28,947 nt of DNA from a virus. A program made the translations under genes and the position numbers. Positions 8,567 to 16,600 of this stretch are shown here, in pieces (within the stretch, counting starts at the first letter, position 1; every line of letters starts with the position of its first letter). Location of the stretch: the IMG/VR virus record IMGVR_UViG_3300017744_000098, positions 1-28,947 of that record; one strand, given 5' to 3'. Below the pieces are notes generated by a model that saw only the letters and a list, made by a program, of their open reading frames with translations, was not told the origin of the DNA and did no database searches.

Positions 8567-8589
8567 TTTAATTATTAATTTTTAAAATA
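8567..8589 (+). promoter_or_regulatory. AT-rich leader element, second copy
   Basis: TTTAATTATTAATTTTTAAA and a few more A/T bases, nearly matching the block before the capsid gene, ending seven bases before the ATG at 8597. A weak TACTTTAA sits at its left end (8564). Probably a translation-favouring leader for an abundant virion protein. Confidence 0.4.
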
Positions 8590-8596
8590 AATAGAA

Positions 8597-9109
8597 ATGG
8601 CTTTGAAATTTGATTTTAATAAGTTAAGAACTGCTGTAAAGGGGTTTTTAACAGGAACAGACGTTTCAGGTGGCGCTTTAGCTGCTGGTGAAGAAGCGGT
8701 ATTTGTTCCAAAAATGCGTTACGCTTATTTAGTAGAAAATATTTCTGCTGCTGTAACGCTTACTAACGAAGATAGCGGTAAAATCTTTATGCTAGATTCA
8801 GCTGGTGGTGCTTATCAAATAACACTACCTGTAGCTGCTAGTTTAGATTCTGGATGGAACTGTAAGTTTGTTACTAAAGAAGACACTCCAACTGCTGATA
8901 TTACTATTGCTGCTGGAAGTGCAATTATTGATTTTGTACAGAAAGATGCTGCTGGTGATGCTGGTGCATCTACTGCTGGTACAGCTGTAAGTAATATTCT
9001 TGTTGAGGCAGCGTCTAAACAAGGAGATTATATCAATATTTTTACTGATGGAACCACATATTATGCTGATGGTTTAAGTGGTGTTGCAACAGGACACACT
9101 ACATCGTAA
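8597..9109 (+). CDS. probable capsid decoration / head fibre-base protein
   Basis: A 170-residue protein. After a short N-terminal helix (about residues 1-20), the rest is a beta-rich domain with the run TLTNEDSGKIFMLDSAGG and ITLP near residues 55-80, then GWNCKFVTKED near 90. This combination (a 'Thr-x-x-Asp-Ser-Gly-Lys' strand, a dissolving 'ITLP' strand, then a conserved Lys-Phe-Val) is one I know from small head and decoration proteins of many phages. Ala- and Gly-rich composition and position just after the capsid gene agree. It stands in its own transcription segment, with a hairpin before and a terminator after, which suggests separately tuned, high expression. A fibre-base role is an alternative. 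Confidence 0.65.
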   Translation: MALKFDFNKLRTAVKGFLTGTDVSGGALAAGEEAVFVPKMRYAYLVENISAAVTLTNEDSGKIFMLDSAGGAYQITLPVAASLDSGWNCKFVTKEDTPTADITIAAGSAIIDFVQKDAAGDAGASTAGTAVSNILVEAASKQGDYINIFTDGTTYYADGLSGVATGHTTS

Positions 9110-9125
9110 TAACAATTTGAGTAAC

Positions 9126-9152
9126 GGAGGGGCTTAGTCCCCTCCATTATTC
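9126..9152 (+). terminator. intrinsic terminator
   Basis: Stem GGAGGGG (9126-9132) and CCCCTCC (9139-9145), seven perfect pairs, six-base loop, followed by the T-rich run ATTATTCTT. It ends the 8597 gene's transcript, and a promoter box follows two bases later. Confidence 0.8.
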
Positions 9153-9153
9153 T

Positions 9154-9161
9154 TATATTTG
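9154..9161 (+). promoter_or_regulatory. Bacteroidota-type promoter -7 box (TATATTTG)
   Basis: A perfect TAnnTTTG directly after a terminator and with its last base five bases before the ATG at 9166. With the usual start site a few bases downstream of the box, the mRNA would begin at or within a few bases of the ATG. The -33 TTG is not clear. Confidence 0.6.
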
Positions 9162-9165
9162 TAAT

Positions 9166-9369
9166 ATGAATTTAGGACAGTATTTAAAAAGTTTAGATCC
9201 AGAAGGATTTAAAAAAAGAGTTAAAAGAGAAGAAGAAAGTAAAAAAGAAAGATTCTTCATTGGAGGACAAAGCGGCTTTAAATGGAGTAAGCGTTCTAGT
9301 AATAAAACATGGATAGAGAACGGTAATATTATTAAAGAAAAGAAAGGTAAGGAATTACCACCGCAATAG
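9166..9369 (+). CDS. small basic hypothetical protein
   Basis: A 67-residue, strongly basic protein (many Lys, Arg and Glu), with no family I recognise. The N-terminal half is likely an amphipathic charged helix (FKKRVKREEESKKERF), and the rest contains an aromatic, Ser-rich segment (GFKWSKRSSNKTW). It is the first gene after a terminator and a clear promoter box, so it is probably a genuine expressed gene rather than a chance ORF. Its ATG fits the spacing of the box. Possible roles are nucleic-acid binding or a small virion component; nothing in the sequence decides between them. Confidence 0.6.
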   Translation: MNLGQYLKSLDPEGFKKRVKREEESKKERFFIGGQSGFKWSKRSSNKTWIENGNIIKEKKGKELPPQ

Positions 9370-9374
9370 GGAGT

Positions 9375-9394
9375 ATTAATTTAATTTAAAAAAA
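9375..9394 (+). promoter_or_regulatory. AT-rich leader element, third copy
   Basis: ATTAATTTAATTTAAAAAAA directly before the ATG at 9395. It resembles the leaders of the capsid gene and the 8597 gene and has no Shine-Dalgarno sequence. Confidence 0.35.
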
Positions 9395-10072
9395 ATGAGA
9401 CACACAGTATTGATTAAAGCAAAAAATGCAGGTAAGTTTAACTACGCAAAGTTTGGAACTTATACTGGTAGAGGTGGTAGAAAAATATCACTATTAGATA
9501 TGGATGGCGAAGTATCATCAGGATACGAAATGTTTAATGCAATTACGCCATTAGACATTAATGATGAGTATGACAAAAGAGTATATGAATTTTTACAAAA
9601 TCATCCATTAGTAAATAGTGGTGGATTTATACTTGAAGATTTATCTAAAGCAGAAAATGAAAAAGCTGAAGAGTCACTAGCTAAAGCAGACGCAGTTACA
9701 GCTGCTGCTATGTTATCTAAAAAAGAAATAGAAGACCTATGTCATCTTATTGGATTAAATGGTGATTGGGATGATAATATTCGTAAAGCTAAAGTAATTG
9801 CTTATGCTAACGATAATCCTAAAAGATTTTTAGAGGTTAGACAAGATAATGACGCGCCTATTAAAATCTTTATTAGAAAATGTATGGCTAAAGACTTGTT
9901 TACAAGAGTTAATGGTGTATACAAATATGGGACTACAACTATTGGTCTTACAGAAGATCAAACAGTACAGTGGGTAAAAGATAATGCTGATATACATGCA
10001 TTACTTAAAAACGAAATTAGAGGTCCTAAGAAACGTACAAAACAAACTGTAGAATTAAAAGAAGCTGAGTAA
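9395..10072 (+). CDS. conserved-looking structural-module protein, unknown function
   Basis: A 225-residue protein I cannot assign. The N-terminal 90 residues look like a compact alpha/beta domain with a Gly-rich turn (KFGTYTGRGGRKISLL). The middle (about 90-140) is helical and acidic (KAENEKAEESLAKADAV), and the C-terminus is basic (GPKKRTKQT). The segment around residues 170-200 (VNGVYKYGTTTIGLTEDQTV) resembles a small winged or beta-hairpin unit. It lies between the decoration genes and the connector genes and overlaps the next gene by one base (TAATG). This order suits a head-completion or assembly factor made in step with the connector, but that is inference from position only. Confidence 0.6.
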   Translation: MRHTVLIKAKNAGKFNYAKFGTYTGRGGRKISLLDMDGEVSSGYEMFNAITPLDINDEYDKRVYEFLQNHPLVNSGGFILEDLSKAENEKAEESLAKADAVTAAAMLSKKEIEDLCHLIGLNGDWDDNIRKAKVIAYANDNPKRFLEVRQDNDAPIKIFIRKCMAKDLFTRVNGVYKYGTTTIGLTEDQTVQWVKDNADIHALLKNEIRGPKKRTKQTVELKEAE

Positions 10073-10770
10073 TGAATTTAGACGCTGCGCATGATTTAAT
10101 GGATTTACTGCTTGATAAAGCAGAACAACCATACTTTACTGATAATGAAAAAAATCAGTTTTTAGATCATGCTATAATGTCGTTTATAAATTTTCACTAT
10201 AGCTTCTATGATCAAGAGCAAGTGTCAAGAGATGCTTTGAGTTATTTTTTTCATGATAGTGATCCTTCGTTTGGCGCGCAAAATGCTCCCTTAGGAACAA
10301 GAAACTTGCCAGAACGTTATGTTCATTTAATTCAGTTTGAAGTTGGTACAAGTGCAAATAATTTGCGATCAGCAAAAATTTTAGGATCAAAAGATTATTT
10401 AGATTTAAGATTGTCAAGCGATCCTTTCAATAGACCAACTGAAGATAATCCAATATGTTTTGTAAGGGTGGGTGAAAATGCTATCAACCCAGGAACTTTT
10501 TTTAATCAAATACATTTTCAACCTGCAACTTGGCCAGGCCAAACACTTGGACCTGCTACTCGATATTTTTGCATAGTATTTAGACCACATGATATAGTTT
10601 TTAAAGATACAAATGTGTTAAATGTAAGTACTTCTTTAGTAGACGAACCACTATCAGAATTATATCAAAGAGAAGTTATAGATATAGCAGTAAGAAAAAT
10701 GACTGGTAATATTGAAAGTCCAAACATTCAATATCAACAAATAGAAGCAGAGCAGAGTAAATCAATTTAA
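10072..10770 (+). CDS. probable head-tail connector (ring/adaptor) protein
   Basis: A 232-residue protein. The N-terminal 50 residues form a helical segment (LMDLLLDKAEQPYFTDNEKN, then FLDHAIMSFINFHYSF) of the kind found in adaptor proteins that sit under the portal. The rest is a mixed beta domain with a pattern of short hydrophobic strands (IQFEVG, YFCIVFRPHDIVF). It belongs to a cluster of three proteins with similar N-terminal helix architecture (this one, 10866 and 12647). crAss-like phages stack several different ring proteins at this place in the gene order, which is the main reason for the call. It starts by a TAATG overlap and ends before a terminator-promoter segment. Confidence 0.6.
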   Translation: MNLDAAHDLMDLLLDKAEQPYFTDNEKNQFLDHAIMSFINFHYSFYDQEQVSRDALSYFFHDSDPSFGAQNAPLGTRNLPERYVHLIQFEVGTSANNLRSAKILGSKDYLDLRLSSDPFNRPTEDNPICFVRVGENAINPGTFFNQIHFQPATWPGQTLGPATRYFCIVFRPHDIVFKDTNVLNVSTSLVDEPLSELYQREVIDIAVRKMTGNIESPNIQYQQIEAEQSKSI

Positions 10771-10794
10771 AGAGCTTTTTGCTCCCTGCGCGAT

Positions 10795-10838
10795 AATAGG
10801 CTGTATCATCTTAGGGTGTGAGGCCTATTGTTGTTTTG
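10795..10838 (+). terminator. probable intrinsic terminator
   Basis: Stem AATAGGC (10795-10801) with GCCTATT (10823-10829), seven pairs and a 21-base loop, followed by the T-rich TGTTGTTTTG. The long loop makes it weaker than the 9126 hairpin. A smaller GAGC/GCTC hairpin with a five-T loop sits at 10772-10784. Together they likely end transcription of the 9166-10770 unit. Confidence 0.5.
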
Positions 10839-10861
10839 TATCATATTTTAAAGTACTTTTG
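10831..10861 (+). promoter_or_regulatory. Bacteroidota-type promoter (TTG-N20-TACTTTTG)
   Basis: The best promoter in the window: a TTG -33 element at 10831-10833, a 20-base spacer, and a perfect TAnnTTTG -7 box at 10854-10861. The box ends five bases before the ATG at 10866, so the transcript would be leaderless or nearly so. It would drive the connector and tail genes that follow with no other obvious promoter. Confidence 0.7.
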
Positions 10862-10865
10862 TAGT

Positions 10866-11762
10866 ATGGCTACACTTAATGAAATAGTTTATAATATTCG
10901 CAATATTGCTTACGCTGGCACAAGTAATAGTGAACAAGATTTAAGTACAAGACAAATAAAGTTTTGGGTACATTATACTAGAGCAAAGCTTTTAAAACAA
11001 ATGGCTGCTAATGGTAAACAATTGCCATATATATGTTTTCAAAATTATAATGCTACGCAAAATATGGATTTCTTATCTATAGAAGAGCCAAGTTGGCAAA
11101 CATATGTAAATGCAGTTACTTCTAGTAATGAAGAACTTATAGTCATTTCAGATAGAACTGCTGATCTAGCTGGACTACCATTAACACAAAATCATAATGA
11201 AGATTTTTATGGTAGAGATTTTTATAATTTTGATGTAAACGAAGATATAGATGAATATGGGAGATTAGTGTTAGTCTATCCGCCTCTTTTAAACATTAAC
11301 AATAATTATGGTTTTGGAGAACTATCTCTTAGATATGGTCAAGATACCTTAAATCAAAATCATTCAACAATACCAATACCGCTTGTATCAAAAGATCAAA
11401 ATACAGCAAAAAAATATAATAGATTTACTTCAGCGGTAGCTCCATCTGCCTATACAGATGTTTATGCAGAAAATAATTATGTATTAATTATTCGACAATT
11501 AAGAAGTGTATTTAGAGAATCTACAGCAACAACATATGATGCTCCAATACAGTATAGAGTATATGCAAATGTTTGTTTACAAAACCCAACTGAAGTTCCT
11601 GGATGGGATGATAATCACACATATCCTATTCCACAATTTATGGTAAAAGATTTAACACAAGGGGTGCTTACGGAATTACAAGTTCAACTTAATGCACCAA
11701 GTGATAAAATATCAGATAATGCAGATACTACAAAACTTGTTCAGCCGACAGCACAAAGATAA
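10866..11762 (+). CDS. probable connector / tail-adaptor protein
   Basis: A 298-residue protein starting MATLNEIVYNIRNIAY. A GTG in frame at 10818 would extend it, but that stretch holds the terminator stem and promoter, so the ATG at 10866 is preferred. The N-terminal 60 residues are helical (the segment STRQIKFWVHYTRAKLLKQM looks like a ring-forming helix pair). The rest is beta-rich with aromatic and Asn-rich loops. Its position and architecture fit one of the stacked ring proteins between portal and muzzle seen in crAss-like phages, comparable to T7-type tubular adaptor proteins. The end overlaps the annotated start of the IHF-like gene, an arrangement not seen elsewhere here. Confidence 0.6.
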   Translation: MATLNEIVYNIRNIAYAGTSNSEQDLSTRQIKFWVHYTRAKLLKQMAANGKQLPYICFQNYNATQNMDFLSIEEPSWQTYVNAVTSSNEELIVISDRTADLAGLPLTQNHNEDFYGRDFYNFDVNEDIDEYGRLVLVYPPLLNINNNYGFGELSLRYGQDTLNQNHSTIPIPLVSKDQNTAKKYNRFTSAVAPSAYTDVYAENNYVLIIRQLRSVFRESTATTYDAPIQYRVYANVCLQNPTEVPGWDDNHTYPIPQFMVKDLTQGVLTELQVQLNAPSDKISDNADTTKLVQPTAQR

Positions 11763-12183
11763 ATATGATAATACTAAAGACATTTATAATAACATAAGGA
11801 ATAGTATTACAGTAAAAGGGGAATGGCTTAAGGGGCAAAAAAAATATAGAAGAAACAAACTGGATTATAAAACCTATTATGCAGTTGTTTCAAAGTTTTT
11901 TAAAATATTGATAAGAGATGTTGTAACAAGAAATGAACTTGTGCATTTGCCAGGAGATTTAGGTTATGTGTATTTAGATAAAAAAGAACACAATAGAGCA
12001 TTTCATTATCGAGTTGATATAAATCAGTCTAACAAAGAGGGAAAGTTAGTTAAATACAAAGTTCCCATACTAGATGATTATTATCATAAATTAGTTTGGG
12101 TAAGACCAAAGAAATATAGTAAATGTAAAATAATGCCGTTGAGCAATTTTAAAAAAGAAATAAATAAATTAAAAACTACATAG
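11692..12183 (+). CDS. IHF/HU-like protein within the connector block
   Basis: Up to 163 residues. Residues 62-95 (YYAVVSKFFKILIRDVV, then NELVHLPGDLGYVYLDKK) match the core of the IHF/HU fold: a helix with paired Phe, then a 'V-x-LPG-x-LG' strand turn and a following strand. A gene of this kind is a known member of the crAss-like structural cluster, beside the tail-connector genes. The family usually has about 90-110 residues, and here it carries a basic N-terminal extension and a Lys-Tyr-rich C-terminal tail. The likely role is either DNA bending in packaging or a structural ring protein that borrowed the fold. The ATG at 11692 overlaps the previous gene by 71 bases; an ATG at 11719 or a TTG at 11737 are alternative starts. 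Confidence is moderate because the match is by eye. Confidence 0.55.
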   Translation: MHQVIKYQIMQILQNLFSRQHKDKYDNTKDIYNNIRNSITVKGEWLKGQKKYRRNKLDYKTYYAVVSKFFKILIRDVVTRNELVHLPGDLGYVYLDKKEHNRAFHYRVDINQSNKEGKLVKYKVPILDDYYHKLVWVRPKKYSKCKIMPLSNFKKEINKLKTT

Positions 12184-12645
12184 ATGGGAACTGAATTAAC
12201 AGCACAATCTTTAATAGTAACAATTACAGAAGCATTAGCTGTGGATCATGCTAATGGTGCTACTAACGATATAGATTTTGCGCAAACGTACACGCACACG
12301 TACGGGAGTATAGCTAATGTTACTAAAAAAATTATTAAGCTAGCTAATACAAATCTTACAGAAATTGCAACATTTGGTAGTGATACACAGAATGGAGCAT
12401 TTGTTCGTGCAGATATAAAATATATAAGAGTAACTAATTTAGATGCATCTGATGCGCTACAAGTAGGCATGGATGATGAAGACTCTGATGCAGCGTATAC
12501 TTCGGTAGCCGCAGATAGCAGTATAATATTTACAGGAACTACTGTAGAAGGTGATAATGGTGGATCAACATTAGATAATGCTACAGCACTAAAAGTTAAG
12601 GGAGCAGCAAATCAACAATTAGAATTATTTATAGCCTCAGTATAA
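12184..12645 (+). CDS. small beta-rich virion protein
   Basis: A 153-residue protein, Ala-, Thr- and Asp-rich, with alternating hydrophobic strands and no long helix. The segment FVRADIKYIRVTNLDASDAL (residues about 75-94), then QVGMDD, is the recognisable part: small phage virion proteins often show an 'I-x-V-x-N-x-D' strand followed by a turn and a Gly-rich edge. It starts directly after the stop of the IHF-like gene and is followed one base later by the next connector gene, so it is co-transcribed with them. A minor tail or head-fibre component is plausible. There is no specific family assignment. Confidence 0.55.
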   Translation: MGTELTAQSLIVTITEALAVDHANGATNDIDFAQTYTHTYGSIANVTKKIIKLANTNLTEIATFGSDTQNGAFVRADIKYIRVTNLDASDALQVGMDDEDSDAAYTSVAADSSIIFTGTTVEGDNGGSTLDNATALKVKGAANQQLELFIASV

Positions 12646-12646
12646 T

Positions 12647-13693
12647 ATGCATGTACCAGTAAACAGAGTGTTTAATAATGTAGCTCGAAACCTAGGATTA
12701 AACAACTACAACAACAATATTGATAGTTGGGCAGAATGGGCATTTGAAGCAGAGCAATATATAGGTAGTAATAAAACTTTTTTACAAAAAGAAATTACTT
12801 ATAGTAGTGGAGAGCCAACAGCTGCAACAGCAAAAATTGAATTTTCATCATTACCTACAGATAAGTCTTGGGTTGAAATAAATGCAACTAGATTTATTTT
12901 TAGAGAGCCAGTTGTTACTCCTGCAGTAGCTAATAATGTTTTAGTTAACACAATTGACAGTGATGACACTATAGTTCCAATACAACAGCTAACTGCAACA
13001 GATTTAGACACAACATTAAGTAATTTTGTCAATAAAATAAATAGTTCATATTATTACACTGTAAAAGGTGTTATTGCCGAGCACACAACTGGTGATAGCT
13101 TTGTTACATTTACATTTAGTAAAACTGGAGATAAAGGAAATCATATTACATTAGCATCAAGTGGAGATGCTAGAATCACAAAGTTTTTTTCTGGCGGTAA
13201 AGAAAGAATGCACAACAAACAAATAAGATTGCCTGACAATATGGTAAAACTGTTAAGTATAAGAGTAGGTAATACTATTGTTCAACCTACAAGTTCACAA
13301 TACAAAAGTAAAGTTTCGGCTTTGCTTGATAGATATCATATAAACGGAAATCGTGTTAACTTCTCTACAAATTATACAGAAGATGTAGTTGTTTCATATT
13401 TAGCTGTACCATTGAGTGCTGAAGGGTATCCTATGATATTACAAGGTCATGAAGAAGCAGTAGCATTTTACATTATGTGGAAATATAAATCTATTGGTTA
13501 TTATGCTGGTGAGGTTCCACAATATATTGTAAAAGATTTAGAAAGAAGATGGTATCAACTTTGTGGTAAAGTAAGAGGTGATGATAATATGCCAAACTCA
13601 GTAGAGTTATTAAAGATTGGCAAAATGTGGAATGCAAAAGTTCCTGTTACATCTTTCAACCCACCATTATATGATGGATTAAATAGTTATTAA
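12647..13693 (+). CDS. probable tail-completion (P22 gp4-like) connector protein
   Basis: A 348-residue protein that I place as the tail-stabilisation or tubular connector because of its position immediately before the large tail protein. This is where crAss-like phages encode a P22 gp4-like protein. The N-terminal helices (SWAEWAFEAEQYIG, residues 25-39) and later RLPDNMVKLLSIRVG (about 196-210) followed by a beta region and a helix near EEAVAFYIMWKYKSI (about 270) agree with a mostly helical adaptor with beta insertions. An insertion of about 100 residues (100-190) is Thr- and Asp-rich and beta-like. It overlaps the muzzle gene by TAATG. Family assignment is inference. Confidence 0.6.
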   Translation: MHVPVNRVFNNVARNLGLNNYNNNIDSWAEWAFEAEQYIGSNKTFLQKEITYSSGEPTAATAKIEFSSLPTDKSWVEINATRFIFREPVVTPAVANNVLVNTIDSDDTIVPIQQLTATDLDTTLSNFVNKINSSYYYTVKGVIAEHTTGDSFVTFTFSKTGDKGNHITLASSGDARITKFFSGGKERMHNKQIRLPDNMVKLLSIRVGNTIVQPTSSQYKSKVSALLDRYHINGNRVNFSTNYTEDVVVSYLAVPLSAEGYPMILQGHEEAVAFYIMWKYKSIGYYAGEVPQYIVKDLERRWYQLCGKVRGDDNMPNSVELLKIGKMWNAKVPVTSFNPPLYDGLNSY

Positions 13694-16600
13694 TGGCAGA
13701 GAAAAGCGCACCAAAAGGATTTAGTAAAGGTCTAATTACTGATGTAGATCCCAGATATCAACTAGAGGGATCATATAGAGATGCCATGAATATTAAATTG
13801 GTTAGCTCTGAAGGATCAACATTTACAGTAGAAAATATAAACGGTAACAGACAAGTATTAGATTTAGACACTATAGAAAAACATTTACGTTCGCCATATT
13901 CATTAACATCAGCAGTTCCGCAAAATTATTTTAAAGATACTGGTGGACTGCCTTATGATGTAGGAGATGTTAACGGAGTTATTAGTATGCGTGGTGCAGC
14001 TAATATTGTCGGACATTTCTCATTTAAAAATCAATTGCTTTTAATAGTTTGTGGATATGTAGCATATGATGAAAGTAGTGGATCACAAAGTGTAGATGAT
14101 TTTAGAACAGTCTTTTTTTTAATTGATTTTGATGCAGATGGCAATGTTGAAAAATGTACAGATTTGAGAGTTTGTTATTCTGCACTAGAAGATCAATGGC
14201 CTAATTTAAACATGGATCCACTTATCAAATGTAGAGTAGAAGGCATTGTAGAAAACGAAGCAATATCTAGAGTTTATTGGACAGACAATAAGAATCCTTT
14301 AAGAACTTTTAGTCTAAACGATCCTAACTTACATGAATTAGAAATTGGAGAGCTTGATATATCTCCAAAATCTAATCACAATCAATTTACTTTACAAAAA
14401 ACAATATCAGGTAGTTTACCTGTGGGTGTTTATCAATATTGTTATAAATACTTAACAGATTCAGGTGGTGAATCAGGCATATCACCGTTAAGCAACCTAT
14501 ATCATATTTCAAACGCTAATAGCGCATCATCTGCATTGTATTATGGTGGTGATCCAGGCGAACAATCATCTGATGGCTTGTTGTTAAAAATTACTGATTT
14601 AGATCAAAGATATGATTCAATTTTGATATACGCAGTATACTATGCCTCTTTAGGATCGACTCCTTTAGTTGCAGAGGTTATAGAAAAAAATATAAATGCT
14701 AACGGAGAAGTTTCGTTTAATCACACTTCTTTAACTACAGTTATCGAAAATGGTGTAGAAAATATATTAATACCATCAAACACGTGGGATATTTGTAAAG
14801 ACATTGCAATTAAAGATAATGTTTTATTTGCTGCAAATTTAAGGTCAAAGAAAAATTTTATTACAGAAAAAGAGTGGAACGTTAAGCTGTTAAGATATCG
14901 ATTAGATTTAACTAATGGTAACTTAACTACAACAGATAGTAATGTTAAAGACTATTTTCATACAGAAGTTGCTAGTTCTTCAGATTATGATGCATTAAAT
15001 GTTATAGAGGCGGGTAGCTCAACTTCTTACAACAAATTGAATACAGAAGGAACAAATCATCAAACTGCTCATAGATATTTACCAGACGAGGGGCAATGCA
15101 GTCATGGACAATTTAATCAATATACCACCGCATCATCACTTGCGGGTAGAAGAATTTTAGGAGCACAAAGTTATGGATACTACGGTACATCAGGAGGGGC
15201 TACGGGTACAAATGGACTTGGTGGTGTTATGATGACATTTAGAATGGAACCAAAAATATCTGATACAAGAGATAATAGAAGTGGTGTAAATGATAGCGCT
15301 ACAGAGTTTATTACGACAAACACACCAAATGAAGATATACAAACTGACAATTTAGCTGGTAATAGTGGCGGTACAAATAATACACAATCTGAATATACAG
15401 CAAGTTTTACCGTAGGATCTAACAAAGATGCACATGCTTCAGGTAATAAAAGAGGTTATCAAAGGGGTGAAACATATAGATTTGGAGTATTAGTATATGA
15501 TTTAAACGGTGATCCTGGAAATGTATTATGGATGGGTGATATACAAATGCCACAACATCACGATAAAGCATGGGAATTAGATTTAGATAGTACACAATTA
15601 GGTCGCAATGCTTCAAACAGCTTAACTAAATTTAGAGAAAATCCTATAGCGCAAGATTATAGAATATCAGCACACGCTAATTGTCCTGTACCTGGCGTTC
15701 ATAGACATTATGACACAACTACTAGATTTAATCCGACAACAAACAATTCCCCAAAAACAGCACAAAGATTTTTTACACCTGATGGTGGTGCTGGATCTCA
15801 TTACACTATGGATTTGTGTGTTGATTTTACTTTTAAAATACCACAGCATGTAAGAGAAAAAATATCAGGATTCAGGGTAGTAAGAGCACAAAGAGATGAA
15901 CTAGATAGAACAATTTTACAGTCAGGATTAATTAATCAAATAATAAACTATGGATCTTCAATTCCTGCAGAGGGTTATGTAGGCCATTCAAACGTTGGCA
16001 ATACAGTTCCTTTATCTGTTGATGTAGAGGCTGGCGATCATTCAACAGTTAGTGATGATGCTGTAGATGAAATTTATGATTCTTATCTAAATGGATATGC
16101 TGGAGTAAATGCTTTAAGTAGAAGAATTGTTTTTAATGATTCAACTAATAATGAGTATTATGTAAGTGAAGCAGAATCATCAACAGGCGGTGCTTCAAAA
16201 CAAGATTTTTCTGCCTGTGCAGAGTTTGGAAGTTTCAATACAGGGTGTCATTATGAACCTGGAACACCAAATAAAAGTTATACATCAACTTTTGTTGCAA
16301 AAAAAACTGTGCTTATGTATTCTCCCGATAGTGCATTTGGAGTAAGACCTTATTCTTTTAATTCTGAGCATAAATTTATAAATGTATGTACGTTAAAATT
16401 ATATAATCAGACAAGACATGATTTGTATGAATCTTCAACTAGTGATCAACAATATACTAAAGAGTCTGTTTTAGGACATTATGATATAGAAGATCATACT
16501 TCTTTATCGGATAATGTTACAAATGTACCTACTGATGGCACTTCTAATAGTAGAATATTTCATCATAATGATAAAGAGACTGGTTTAACTTTTTATACTA

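Noticed and set aside
10818-10865. GTG start for the connector protein
   Set aside because: The extension is the DNA of a terminator stem and a promoter, not coding sequence.
11839-11846. Run of A's in the IHF-like gene as a slippery site
   Set aside because: No overlapping open frame to receive a shift. Codes for Lys-Lys in frame.
12284-12304. Inverted/direct repeat around CGTAC in the small beta-rich gene
   Set aside because: A five-base inverted repeat within coding sequence that encodes Thr-Tyr-Thr-His-Thr-Tyr. Explained by the peptide.
14111-14120. Run of eight T's in the muzzle gene as a slippery site
   Set aside because: The frame stays open and conserved on both sides, and neither alternative frame gives a long product.
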